A stretch of 64,000 bases of DNA from Seiridium cupressi (taxonomy: Eukaryota; Ascomycota; Sordariomycetes; Amphisphaeriales; Sporocadaceae). Below are positions 24,121 through 36,207 of the stretch, piece after piece. Location: NCBI GenBank assembly GCA_036674765.1, contig JARVKI010000081.1:124001-188000 (forward strand), given 5' to 3'. A model generated the notes under the pieces. It did not search any database. It worked only from the letters and a program-made list of their open reading frames with translations, and was not told where the DNA came from. Every line of letters begins with the position of its first letter. Position 1 is the stretch's first letter. The translations under genes and the position numbers were made by a program.

Positions 24121-24759
24121 CAACAGGTCAGCCTCTTCTATTGGTGTTGCTCACAAATTAGCACTCGCGTCAGCGCCTCATCAGCCAGTCAACTTTAACG
24201 GCATCATACACAACTGGAATGTTGAAAGCTCATCCATCGGAGCTGCTTTGCTTGTCAACAGCTCACAACTAGTTCTATCAGTCTACTTTTTAACATATAA
24301 TACGCTCATGACTCGGCTAGAAATGGCACGAGAGTCGAGGATGTTAAGTACAAGGTTCAAAACACTGTGGGTCACAAAACCTCGGTAAGTCATTTGACTT
24401 CCGTCAGCCCTACGGTCCATACTCCCTCCCAACCTTAACACAGAAATAGTGGAAAGCAGTTCTCGACCTATCGGCTTCAACTGACCTACAGGTACAGCAT
24501 TCTACTCATAGTCATGAGTATATTTATCCACGGGGTATGGTCAAGTGCAATTTACATGCAGGTAGTTCAAGGGGACTATCTTGACGGTAAAGAGTTTTCG
24601 GCAATCCACGATGATTGAACTTTCCCAGATATGAGAGTCGCATTTGGGTATTCCAGCATCTCAATGCTCCTCTTGGTCTTGGTTTTCTTCGTAGCAACGC
24701 TGATTCCAATTAGCTTGGCCTTACGGCGGACACCCGGCTATCCAATTCAAAGGCCGTAG
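24121..24759 (+). pseudogene. C-terminal remnant of a DUF6536-type membrane protein
   Basis: Three exon-like blocks (to 24384, 24444-24586, 24629-24759) join through GT-AG gaps of 59 and 42 nt. They read SSSIGAALLVNSSQLVLS, then GKQFSTYRLQLTYRYS, then MRVAFGYSSISMLLLVLVFF. This order and the STYRLQLPYRY-like motif are those of the C-terminal membrane half of large fungal DUF6536 proteins. The usual next motif (here SNSKAVATACHVWP) lies one frame over at about 24740-24785, so a base is missing near 24740 and the frame stops at 24759. No N-terminal half is visible upstream. I read this as a truncated, frameshifted copy. The function of the intact family is unknown. Confidence 0.6.
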
Positions 24760-25410
24760 CTACCGCATGTCACGTCTGGCCTACCTCTCAGAACTTGGCG
24801 AGTGACGAAAGCAGGCCAGCAGCTCTACAACCAAAATTTAAAAAGGAATTAAAAGAAAAAAAAAATCACAGAACAGCATCGTCCGGACAAGGCGGGACAG
24901 GTGTCTGAGGCATTAAAACGCGTTCAGGATGGGGAAATCATTTTGGTATTGGTGCAAGAACTACGGGGCCACTGGAAGAAACTCGAAGACGAAACCACCT
25001 TGGAGACACATTATGATCAAGATATTCAGTTGCAGGGAAATGTAATTGAGGCCGACCATAATTCCCGAACTACGCATTTTGTGGCACACGCGTCCGCGTA
25101 TACTTGGACTAAATATAACATCCAAGAACACCCAGCCTCCGTGAGGGCTAAATGAGGCATTAACACGACGCAGCACTACAGCACGAATGTAAGCTACCCG
25201 AGATTTCCATAATGTAATACTTCAAGGCAATATTCTGAGGCAATAAAGCGTAGAAATTTCATTACGAGCAGGTGGAGACACCGTAGGTCAACGAGGTCTT
25301 GTCAGGCCGTATACGGGGATCAGAAAGCTAGCCAATATCAAAGAGACAGAAATGCATATATCACGTTAGTGCATTACTCGAGATGAAGATTCCGATAATA
25401 CATTATTCAT
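24760..25410. other. spacer between the membrane-protein remnant and the receptor
   Basis: The left part may still hold the shifted C-terminus of the remnant, up to about 24900. It contains an A-rich tract around 24838-24866. Nothing else recognised. Confidence 0.35.
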
Positions 25411-27147
25411 CTACCTTCGAATTTCTTTGTCGTGACCATCTGCAACTTTCTTCTCGCTTGGGCTCTCATCTACATTCTCGATAACGACTGTAGCTTCAAT
25501 CTCGACTTCGATGGCACTGTTCTCTAACGACCGACTCCTTCGAAGTGATTCCTCGCTTCCGTGTCGAATATGATGTTGAGGTGTTGCATTTGGTACAGGT
25601 CCACTTCGCAGTCGGCGCGATGGCCGCCATGAGTGCTTCCGATTATCGGTCTCATTGCCACCCTGAACCAAGACTACGTTGCCGTAAAGTCTCTGGGGAG
25701 GTGTTCTAACAAAGGCAAATTTCTCCAAGCCAGTTTCTTGGATATCCTTATCGCCAATGAAGATGATAGTGGTGCTCCATAACAGGACATTCAGCCACCC
25801 TGTTGAATTAACGCTATTAGCAAGCTGGGATAAGACTTACAGAGCCGACAACAGTCGAAGAGCAAGAACGCTATATGGATCATTAAGATAGATAACTAAA
25901 GAGATCATCCACTTACCGTGAGATGCGATCATTGCGCCGGCGAAGCCATAAAATGCCCAACCTGATTTGATCCCGGTCATCGCAGCCATGCGACTACTGG
26001 CGAGAGGTGCCGTACAAATGATATAGATGATCTGATAAACTAAGAAGGCAGGATGATGACCTGATGGCTTCGGTGGCTCATTCCTTTGCCTACGTTCCAT
26101 CGACTCTGCGAGGCTCAGCGGGAAATGACGAGCGGACTGATTGTTGCGGTAGAGGGAGACCAAGACAAACACCAGGAGAAAGACTGTCACAGCCATAGCG
26201 AGGAAGATCCAGAAGTACTCGAGCCAGAGGGAGAAAGGACTGTACGCTGAGTTGACCCAGCACTAATAATGGTTAGTGTTCATTGATCTTCCATGCCTGG
26301 CAATATTGAACCTACCCAGGCACCAGCTCGTGCATAAAACCCTCCATGCTCTACTCCATTATGGGTACCCAAGATACTCCCAAGCGGGAATCCAAATGCT
26401 ACAATCCAGACGACAGCTGTGGAGACATATATCACTTGTCGGGAGAGCTTATAGCCTCGCACAATTGTGGTATATGTGTTGATACCTGACATGAAGAGTT
26501 AACCGAGCACTTTGACATCCCATGAGTGAGGAACGCCAAGCGGGATGGGATCTGTAATGCGGAGTAATCGCATCAGAGTTGAAAACCATGCACTTACTAA
26601 TAAGAACAAGCATTCCACTGCACACGAGTTTGCCAACTTGCATGAACCATCCTTGAGCCCAACAGATCGCAGTTGGGACGAATATACCATCATCCTTCAA
26701 CCATACCACAGTCAACAAGAACGCCATCGCTTCGATCAAGTTCGCACATAGCAAGTTGTATATCAGCATCAGGACAGGGTTCCATCGCGTGTCCTTCTTC
26801 TCAACCGGGGGTGATCCTTTCTCGAGTCGCGGAGTGGGCGGTTCGCTGGCCGGTGGCGACCCTGGGTTTGTTTTGAGGTAATGGTAATGCCTCTCTTCGA
26901 GGCCCAAAGAAAGGTCATTGCTGCCATCACTGTCCGCCTGTCGATTGCTGAGCTCCTCGATGCGCTGGTGTGGAGCTTGCCGTGCTACCAGCTCCCATTT
27001 GATCAGACGATAAGTAATGTAGAACACCAGAAGCGCGGTCGAAACGAAGGAGAGGAATGCCAAGATTGTGACCGCAATGAGGCCATCGCGCAGGTCCCCG
27101 GGTAGAGGAGCGAGCGTGGTGCTCTCAGCGGGCAGCCCTGAGGTCAT
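25411..27147 (-). CDS. seven-helix G-protein-coupled receptor (Git3/cAMP-receptor-like)
   Basis: Four exons, 27147-26598, 26485-26316, 26262-25917 and 25799-25411, give about 484 residues. The ATG at 27147 opens MTSGLPAEST; frames running further upstream start only at TTG. Seven hydrophobic segments are seen: helix 1 at DGLIAVTILAFLSFVSTALL, a charged first cytoplasmic loop of about 80 residues, then NPVLMLIYNLLCANLIEAM, and so on to SHGWLNVLLWS at the last splice. The tail (EKFAFVRTPPQRLYGNV) is charged and cytoplasmic. This is the layout of fungal nutrient/cAMP-receptor-like GPCRs that act through heterotrimeric G proteins. The ligand is unknown. The third intron (117 nt) could instead hold a 30-nt microexon flanked by GT-AG sites, but the direct join matches the family better. 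Confidence 0.8.
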
Positions 27148-30029
27148 CGTCGCTTTCTCGATGTCTGCCTCCGCGATCCTGGATGACGGCGCCGCGAACT
27201 GGCGATTCGCTGGTTCAATCAAGACATGGACAGATGCAACGATAGGGACGAACTGGTTAAGAGGCAAACGAAAGCAGCTCGAAACAAAACATGGTCAACC
27301 CCAGGCTTTTGCGGAGAGCCAGGGTATCTACCTGAAATTGCTCAGCATGGGGTCAAAGCCCCCCGCGTCTATAGCGGCAAAGGAGCCGTCAAGCGACGGC
27401 ATGATCCTTCGATTGTCCACGAACCCATCCCATCTCCAGGCCGGGCTTCCTGAACGAGAGATTAGGAACGCTCCCGCAGCTGAGGAGTATGCAACTCTGC
27501 GTTTGCCAGGAGATCCTAGCGACTGTTGAGTGCCAGATTGAGGCATTCGGCCGGATGCTCACAGAGCCGTGCATGGCGCATGCACTGCTGTCCAATCGCG
27601 GATGGCGGGCACTGCATGCGAGATCCATATACCCCCCGGCTTCCAAGTTCTAGAAATAATCCGACCTTCCAGCGACCTTGCACACTATCTCATCTCAAAC
27701 CACCAGCCCTACTCGATCTTTTCTCCTAGTTCGCCCCGCCAGAGAGGCCTAACGGGTCAATCCGCCTTAAGCGCTGCACTACCGTAGCCTAGCTGAGGCT
27801 AAACAGTGGCACTTGATCGCTTTTCTCGAGGCTTTTCGACACTTCAAAGCGTACATGATACAGGCTTGATGTCAAAGCGTAACCTCGTGCTGGTGTGAAG
27901 GTGTTTGGATGAAAAGTTGCATATGCAGGAGCAGCGCGTGGCTCAAAACTAGTAGGTAGCGGCGGCAGCATGGTCCAGTGCAACCTTTCCCGCCTAGGTA
28001 ACCCATAGCTCCGCGTCTTCATGGCTCTACTAAATATGAAACAACGGCTATCGCGCGATATTTTGAGATTACATATAACTATGTTGTTGTACCATGTCAG
28101 CGATAGGAACCTTCGGCACCACCGATCGTCCAAGACAAAATCTAAGTGTCTAGTGATGAGATGATAAAATAAGTGTGTTTAAGACAAATTGGGCGGGTGC
28201 ATTCGTGTCAAAGCGGAAAATACTGGGTGTGGCAGGCCCATGAATGTAGTGCACTGTTAGTAATTTACTGTACCTTATGTTTATATTTTACAGTGCAGAA
28301 ATGTCGAGACTTGAGCTACCATCGAAATGAGTCGGACTGAATATTTAGATTCTTCTCCACGCCAGTCAGCATCTTCGAGAGTTCACAGGGCAGCGTCACT
28401 GATTTGCACGTGTCGGTACCAGTAGGCAAATCAATAAGTCTGGGTTCTGCTAGCTACGGCGACGTATTTCCAAGTCAAACACACTTTCTATAGCACGACC
28501 GCTAAGGCGGCAACGACACATCCTCAAGACTTGGCGCGGAACTGCCGGAGTCGGTAGTAGAGCAAAATAGTTTCATGTGCATTCGCCAGGCGCTTTGATA
28601 GATCCCTGGAGCCAATCGTCGAGAAATTGAGGATAAGCGCCCAACCACTTGCTAGAAATAGACGGACTCCCTGTTCGCCTCTGCACGGTGCTGTAGCAAG
28701 ACTCACGGGATCTCTAATACAAACGTCAGGCTACACTTGAAGAACTCGACTGAAGTCCTTGGGCTGAACGAATTGCCAAGAATACATACTCCAGATGTGC
28801 TCGAATCCTACTAGGCTTCTCGACCTGGACGCATGCATTTTCGGCTAACCCAACGTCCGATGCGACACAATGTGTGAGTATCCCGAGCGTCATTCGGCGA
28901 CCAATCGATATTTTTAACGCTGCCATATTGCAGCGCTCTTGCTTCCGCCCTACCAGAGAAGGACTTCTATTATAACACCGTAGCCTACGACGATCGGGTC
29001 CAAGTTAATTGTTCTGTTGATACTTTACTGCACTGCAGCCGTGGTACTTCGTTCTTTCCGAAAGCACATATAGTTCTCCCTCACCATCCGAGGTTCAGTG
29101 GCTACCTAACCAATGTTCCTTCGGCGTTGGTGATGAAGGACATGTCCACTTTGAAGGCCCCAGCAACATCCATGATGTTGTTGCATCGACTTTGAGTGCA
29201 TAAACAGCACGACTTAAAATTACGCTAATAATAGTGCCTCAGTCCTACCTGGCTCCATATGACAGTCAGTCTATGAGACGTTGAACCGGTAGTGAGTTTA
29301 TCAGATTTCTAATTTATCCCAACAAATTACTTAGTGCGGTGCCGAGTTAACAATTGTGGCTTGACCGTGAAGGAGCAGCCGAGCTGGTAGTGTGAGTACC
29401 GCTGGTTTCATCACTGAAGTAGTAATCCCTTTCGCTCTGTCACCTATGGACGGGCTTGCGCGGAGCCTCGGCCAACTATTTAGCAACAACAGTGCTCTCG
29501 TGGCCTCGACGCAAGCCATGATTAAAGATGGCAAAGTCAACAAGGGCAACGTCATGGCTGGCAGTCTTTGAACTACCCATGCGGAGCGATCCAGAACCTC
29601 ATTGCAACCTATGGAGCAGAGAGCATTCGAGAGGAATCATTGGGTTGTCATACTGACCAAGGCTCCCCACGTACCACGCAGCACCTGCATAAGATACCTG
29701 GCGTGGCATCATGTATGACGTCGAATTTACTGTCTATGTAGGCGTGAAATGAAATTGTGGCCATAACAAAATATCCCTTATCGGGGGAAAACCCTCCTCA
29801 TATGCTTTCGTAAGGTCGACGGTTGAATCATGAATTATTTTTGGTATTTGATAAGAGTGTCTACCGCTGCTCCCACCATCGTTTCCCCATATCGCAACGT
29901 TCATTACCATTAGCACTGATCATGCTACCCTGAGAACTACACTTCGAGTTCAATCTCTCTTGGACCATACCTCGGTCTTCCCGAGTGTCCGGTTATTCCA
30001 GCCCACTTCAGATTGAATCTACCTGATCT
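27148..30029. other. 2.9-kb intergenic stretch with a few coding-like fragments
   Basis: The first few hundred bases are the receptor's upstream region. Further on there are unrecognised but protein-like short frames: minus 28926-28726 and 28706-28524, and plus around 29400-29570 (SPMDGLARSLGQLFSNN). None has a start, splice support or a family I can name. They may be remnants of dead genes. Confidence 0.3.
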
Positions 30030-33016
30030 TTATCGGATGATGTCTCCTTCCTTGTCAATGCCCTCGGCCATCTCAATGATGTCACTTCCGCCGAGAACAC
30101 CTGGTTCGGTAGCCGCTGCCGACTTCCCGCGCCCTATGCCCCAAATTTCATGAAACTTGATGGTATTATCACTGGCTGCGACGATCAAACAGCCCTCTCC
30201 ATTGACTTTTCTTCGTCGCCGAGACCTGTTTGTTCTGCCAATTATGTTTCCTTCTGGGGGGATTCTTGATGAGGCCCCATCGGGAGAAGTCTCAGAGAAG
30301 TCCTGGGCGTCAGATGCCCTTGGTACCGAAAGTTCGTTCGGCCCCCCCGGGTATGGAATAGCGAAAAGGGCTCGGTGGTTGCCGTCCCACTTTACACTTC
30401 CGACCATCTGACACTCCGGCCAGCTGAAGACGGCGATTCGAATATTGTGATCTGGTTGAGCATAACCAAATGTAGCCGCAATCTCACGACGAGCCGTACT
30501 CCAGACGAGGCTCGTGACTTGAGCACTGACAGCTATAGTCGCTAGCGCTGCACCAGACGTTGTATGGAAGAAATGAATCATCCTGTCATTGGATCCACCA
30601 CCAGTAGCCAGGAGATGTGGACGCCAGGGGCAAAAGGCGATGGCCTTCACGGCAGCGAGATGACACCATGTCTGTAAAGCGTCTGAAGCACTCCAAGTCT
30701 TGACGGAAGGAGCAAGGGGCGTTGGAGGGACCTCGGGGTTTACGACATTTTGATCGTCGGCAGAGAGCGTGGGGATTCCCGTAGGGCCAAAGTGCTCTGG
30801 GAAGATTGTGTAATCCGGCAACCAGTCCGCCCATGAGACAGCCGATCCTGACCCTGGATGACTCGGGACAAACACAGCTGCTGAAGGGTCAAGAGGAGTT
30901 TTGCAGTCGGTCTGCAGCACCCTTTGCAAGATCGTTGGTAAGTGTTGATCCGCACTCGAAGAAGTCGAAGCTTGCGACTCAGACATCACTGACGACTCAA
31001 CTTTCACGTCCTCAGCTGCGGCTTCGGTTCCTAGGATCTTTTCAACTCCAAATAAGCAGCACTGGTTGTCGTTGCCTCCGGTGGCAAATAGTTCACCATC
31101 ATGCGACCAGGCAAGGCCACAGATCTGCTGTGTGTGAACGGTGATACGGGCTAGCAATGTCAGAGCTCCGGGCCAAGTATCCCGGGCAACCTCCCAACCG
31201 CCAGGCCACTCAACGGAGTAGTAATAAACATCACCGCCCTCTTCTCCGACCAAGAGATCTTCTGTCTCGACAGGCACACCTGGGTTGTATGGATTTAGTG
31301 ATGGCCGGGTGGTAGTAACCGGACGCCACTTCAGACAGGCGATGGGGTGTGGATGATGAGCCTCGAATCGTGGAAGCAGGCTGTCGAAAAGAGAGAGAAG
31401 ACCTAAATAGCCGCTTGAGCGTCCAAACGCTAAAACTGACTTGCCACCGTCATCGGATGAGAATGCTACAGACGTCAACCAAGACCTGTCCTTAGCCCCT
31501 GTGTTGAGCAGGGAGACGCCAGTAGACTCCGACCATCCGTACAAAAGGCTCCCGAGGCCGATAGCGAGGACATTGCAGGTCGAAGAGTAAGCCATAATGG
31601 AGCAATAGAAGTCATCTCTGATTCCAGGAGCATCGAGAATCCTTGGCGTGATTAGTCTACGTTGTGAGACACGACAGTAAAGGTGCTTACTTGAAAGGGG
31701 CGCTTGGAAGAATCCGCTCTGACTTTTTGCGCTCCACTATATGATCAGTCAGAAAGCTCAGTCGAACGACAGCATGCCAAAAGACATACCGAGACGATGC
31801 TTGTCATTTGACCACTCCGTACCGGTCCATGTCGTTTTGGCGGTATGGAGTGTTGGTCGAGATCTGGGTTTGCCGCTACAGCGAGGGAACGTCGAATATC
31901 CATCATAGTCGAGGACGCGCTGGACGCGATCTATGTCCAATGCCTGAGCAAGTCTTCCTTCGTGCTTTTCTTGATGTTCTTCAGACTTGGGTCTCGTTGT
32001 TGTGAAAGGCATTGTGTAGAGAGGCGCATTGGTCCCGCTTCCCAGATATCGGCCTCGCCCATCATCGACTGCCAGCGACCCGGGTGCAATACCACCAACA
32101 GACCAAACGGCACCTATGCTGACCTGACACGTGGATTAGCATCCATGGTTCAGGCTACGTTCATGGCTCTAATTTATGGTAAACTCGAGCACACTTACTT
32201 GGCGCTCCGTCGAGCTCAGCGTCATGGCATTGCGGGGAATGATCCCGACCGTCGTCCCTACAGCCGTCAATGTCAGGAGCTATGGGGTTATGTGTCCAGC
32301 TCACCTGCTCGTCTGCCACTCCCGTCTGATCGTGATGCTTGGTGGCTAGTATTATCAGGCGCAGAGCGTAGCGGCCTGAAGCAGAACGGGTCTGGTGTTG
32401 CATCGCCATGACGGAGTATTCGCTCAGATGTAGACAGCCGATGCGGGTCTTTCGCCGTTCGAAAGCGATTATGAAGGGGCCCAGAAGTTTCGCGGCTGGG
32501 TATGAATCGATCAGACGGCCTTGGCGATCTTCCCCGACTGGAAGAAGTGCCATCTATGGGTACTGGTCGCTGCCGACGACGGTGGACTTCGGAGTCTGAC
32601 CAGAAAGATGTGAGCGTATCAGGACGGAGGCTTTTCACTCGAGGATCGGTTGCAGGGGTCCTTGGGATCGATTGCCAGGAAGTGGCCGGTTGTCGTGGAT
32701 TTGCAGTGCTCTGCGATTCCTCATCATTCGAAGTACTTGAAGACGACCAGGTTCCATCAAGGTAAACATCGGCCGGCACCAGGCGGCTGTTCTTGAGACC
32801 ACCAAGCCGATGAAAAGATATACATCTGACAGGACCCGCATACACAAGCGACAGTGCATTATCCGGATTGGATGGGTCGGCTTTGATTGGTATCTCAAGT
32901 CGAAGTTGGGGTCTGTTCTTGCGGATTGACGTCTCCGGCCGAGGATCCTGCTGGCTAGCTAATGTGTTTGATGTGGAAGTTGATAGTGTATTACTTCGCC
33001 CGCGGGAGTCTTCCAT
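30030..33016 (-). CDS. AMA1: Ama1-type meiotic activator of the anaphase-promoting complex
   Basis: Five exons (33016-32305, 32257-32199, 32123-31790, 31736-31691, 31641-30030) with introns of 47-75 nt keep one frame of about 920 residues. The N-terminal arm holds the C-box DRFIPSR (about residues 169-175), which binds the APC/C. A Fizzy-type WD40 propeller follows, with KILDAPGIRDDFYCSI at its start and FCPWRPHLLATGGGSNDR in a later blade. The chain ends in Ile-Arg (GDIIR), the IR tail that docks on the APC3/Cdc27 TPR subunit. The N-terminal region before the C-box is long, and the propeller carries a large insertion (about 90 residues around 30740-31010). This is as in Ama1-like rather than Cdc20 or Cdh1 proteins. 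Ama1 directs ubiquitination during meiosis and spore formation. Cdh1 is the main alternative. Confidence 0.82.
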
Positions 33017-33538
33017 AGTGAATCGATGGTCTAGTGATAATAAACAGCGAAATGAAAGAACGAAAACTACATGTATGGAATAGTGATTGGTGGGCTGTGA
33101 TATAATGCACAGAATGAGATGACTTCAGCCGATGACGGGAATCAGCCAGTCCCATCTGCGCCCAAAACAGTACGGAGTAGTGAGCAAGAGAGAAGAAGGA
33201 AGAAGGATAACATAGTAGAAGGAACCAACAGGGTTTGGAGGAGTGGACGACCGTTGAGAAGACTGCTCTATTCCCAGGAAACGACGTTGGGAGGGCATGA
33301 CTTCATTCGCGTCCTCACTGTTTGAGTATGGAAGGAGCAGTCCCGTCATTATTTAGCAGGCAGCTTCACTTGCGCTACCTTCTCAGAAGCGACATCTAGT
33401 CTTATGAACAAAACTACGTGTGTTTCAGAGTTCAAAGTTGGCTAGTCTATGCACAGCTCGACGCCTGCAGCATGTAGACGCCTCAGCGGATCAAGCACAG
33501 CTCAGAAAAGGGGTTAGTAAAACATGGTCCTGCAGTCT
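33017..33538. other. spacer between BET4 and AMA1
   Basis: This is the promoter region of AMA1 and the 3' end of BET4, both on the minus strand. No TATA box or repeat is evident. Confidence 0.4.
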
Positions 33539-34945
33539 TTATAATGTCTGCTCGACCTCTGCCCATCTGCCGTTCCGCAAGGGGTCAAGTTGCTTCAGTT
33601 TGGTGATCCAAGTCGTAATTTCATCATGTGACACCTGGTCTCCAGCAGCTGCTCCTGTGACGCCCTGCAATGCCTCAAGTGCCACGCTATATTCGAGCAG
33701 CGCCTCATAGATCCATTTCACGTCAAGGTAGTCTTCCAGGAGGTCTTTGATCTCCTCGATTTCCTTCTCCACATAAGCCACCCGCTCCTCGAGAGTCAAG
33801 TTCGGCGCCATGGTGGGCCTTCCAGCAGATTCGAGTAGGTGTGACATGAGAAACTGGTGGTAGTACCATAGACTTTGGTCCTCAGGCCCTACATTGAGTC
33901 CTTCTCTTGCGAGCTCCAGCTCCGATTCCAGGAACTGCTTGCGCGCCTTGTCATCAGCACCACGCTCCTCCAGAATCCGCATTACCAACTGGCTCCGTCG
34001 ATGCCAAGCAGAGAAATTGCTGAGGTCGTTATTTATCATCGTGGTTGTGTAAGCGAACTCGCTCTCGGCCATGCTCGTTCCTCCCAGTCTCTCGCTTTCG
34101 AGCGTTGTGACTACTTTCCGTCGATAGCTCCAGGCATGAAAGTTGCGTCGGTCCTTAGTTAGCATCTTGGAGACCAGTCCCAGCTCTGCAGCCCAGACAT
34201 CCCTGGCTGTGGAAAGCGGGAGATGTGATATGCAGAGGTGTAATATGTAGGATCGGTGGTTCCAGATCCAGTAGCATTTCGGGAACTCCAGCAGAAGCGG
34301 GATGGTGAATTGTAGCTCCGACTGCAGGGCTGCTGTTTCATTTTTAATGATCTTTTCCTCCTCCTCCTGGGCCACTGTCGTCTGCACTCGCGACGCAATC
34401 GCATTCTCGGGCTCAGGTGTTGAGCCAATCTGCCCACTCCTCGTAGCTGTTTGGGACTTTGGGTCTCGCTGGGTCGCATCCGAGGAAGACGGCGAGGAGT
34501 CGTCTGAAGGCGGTTTCGTAGTGTCGCTCGCTAAAGTACTCGGCGACGCCTTCGAGGGCCATGACCCAGCCGACCGTTTGGACAATGAGCCAGATATTAG
34601 ACAACGTCGACGGACGTTCCATACTGTATAGTATTCGGGGTTGAGCCGGAGGAGTTTCGTGGTGAGGTCGAACAGGGCAGGGTCGCGGTAGTTCTGCTGT
34701 CTTGTCTGGCAAGGGTCAGCCGCGTGCGAGGTCTGATGCGAGGCCTGATGCGAGGCCAGTGCATACCTGCTCGCGAATCTGGTCCTCCAAGCTGCGGTAT
34801 CTCTTGATCTTCTCCAGGTCCTGCAGGCGTTGCTCCTCGGTGCGCTTTCGGATTGCTCGGGCTATGCCATGCGAGCCTGCAGACTTGCCCAGCAGGTCAG
34901 TGTTGTTTTGCGCCGAACGTGGAGTGACACCAAACTTACAGACAT
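33539..34945 (-). CDS. BET4: Rab geranylgeranyltransferase alpha subunit
   Basis: Exon 1 is only six bases (34945-34940, ATG TCT). Exon 2 is 34883-34767 and exon 3 34705-33539, with introns of 56 and 61 nt. The product is about 429 residues. It starts MSSAGSHGIARAIRKRTEEQ, the usual opening of fungal Bet4. Prenyltransferase alpha repeats are visible: YTVWNVRRRCLI, CYWIWNHRSYIL, NFHAWSYRRKVV, NFSAWHRRSQLV and QSLWYYHQFLM. With the beta subunit Bet2 and Rab escort protein, it adds geranylgeranyl groups to Rab GTPases, which is essential for vesicle traffic. A low-complexity insert (about 70 residues, 34540-34340) between the first two repeats makes it longer than the yeast protein. The acceptor choice AAG at 34884 is needed for the frame, because the nearby CAG would give a stop. 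Confidence 0.9.
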
Positions 34946-36207
34946 GTCTGAAGTTGTATAGATTGCGAATGGCCAGGGGAATGGTGATGTGAAACTGTGG
35001 TCAGCCTCTGCTTTGACCTTCAGGTACAAAGTAGCGGGCTGTGGGGTGCTAAGCTCCTTGAAAGCGGGGCAATTTGTAGCTGCCTAAGTGATGTCGCGCG
35101 TCCACGGGCGCGCATCGAACTACGGGTAACAGGGGTAATGTAGTATCGATAAGAACTATACGAGCCCGCAGGGGAACGCTGAACTCCTTTGCGTCCGGCT
35201 ATGTGGGAACCCCAGTCGATATTCAGCAGCAACGAAATCGACCAAGAAGATGACCCATCGATATCACATGCTCGAGATGGCAAGGGAAGCACAGTGCAAC
35301 CGTTGTAAGCTGCTTGAGCTACTCCAACATCGGCAAAAGAACTCGTTACATCATGCCGAGCACACCGACGGGCATGCGGGATCTTAAGTCGTCCCGAATT
35401 CTGTTCTCTTTGGTATCCCTGTCGGAGACATTTCCTCATGTTAGCCGCTCTGCCTCAAATCAGCATTTCCCTGAACAGTATAGTACTATCCCCATTATCA
35501 TGCTGAACGATAGATTCTGCGTTATGAAAAGACTGGGATGAAGAACTTCCAACTGTAAGACTTCTCGCCTAAGCTACGACCAGAGGGATGCGCTAAAGGA
35601 TTTCCGGCGAGGAATCGGGTATCTAGAGAATATCATCGCAATGTAAAGACTGCTGCCATACTCTGTAGTCACATCATCGTCGATAGTGTCACGTCAAAAT
35701 ATCCTGTCCTATCTGATGTGGTCGAATCCCGTCATTCCTGGACCAATTTAAGTTCGTTGCTGCCGATTAACAATTCGGTTTTCGTCATTCTTAGATCACA
35801 ATTTTGTTGTCGTTGTCAGATCATGCTTCGGTTCTCGTCGTTTTCAAATAGCAACCTAAGGCCGGAGAGATTTCATCGGGAAAACATGTATCCAGCGTTT
35901 GTAAGCTTCTGGAGTTGCGCCAACCAACCAGCCAAATAACGTCATGCCGTTTTCATCCACCACCAAAGCTATTATAACCACACCTTACCAATCTTCACTC
36001 CCATAACCTTAGAAACAAACAGTCGCCCATAAACCCACCATCGCTACGAAGTACACAAGCTCATCGCCATCCAGGTATAAATCCAAGCTGCTCCTGTAGC
36101 CGGCGCAAGTCAACTGTTCACCCAGGACATCATCACCCCGCATACATCGCTTACATCACTTACACCACTTCACTAGTTAGATCAAACACCTCGGTTACCA
36201 CGTCAAA
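34946..36207. other. intergenic between BET4 and the MDR gene (divergent promoters)
   Basis: No gene recognised. The last ~250 nt are rich in short C/A-rich stretches (CACC, CATCAC), common in fungal promoters and leaders. Confidence 0.4.

Noticed and set aside
31845..32411. 188-codon plus-strand frame
   Set aside because: It is antisense to AMA1 exons 2 and 3, whose minus-strand reading is strongly supported by C-box, splice sites and WD40 sequence.
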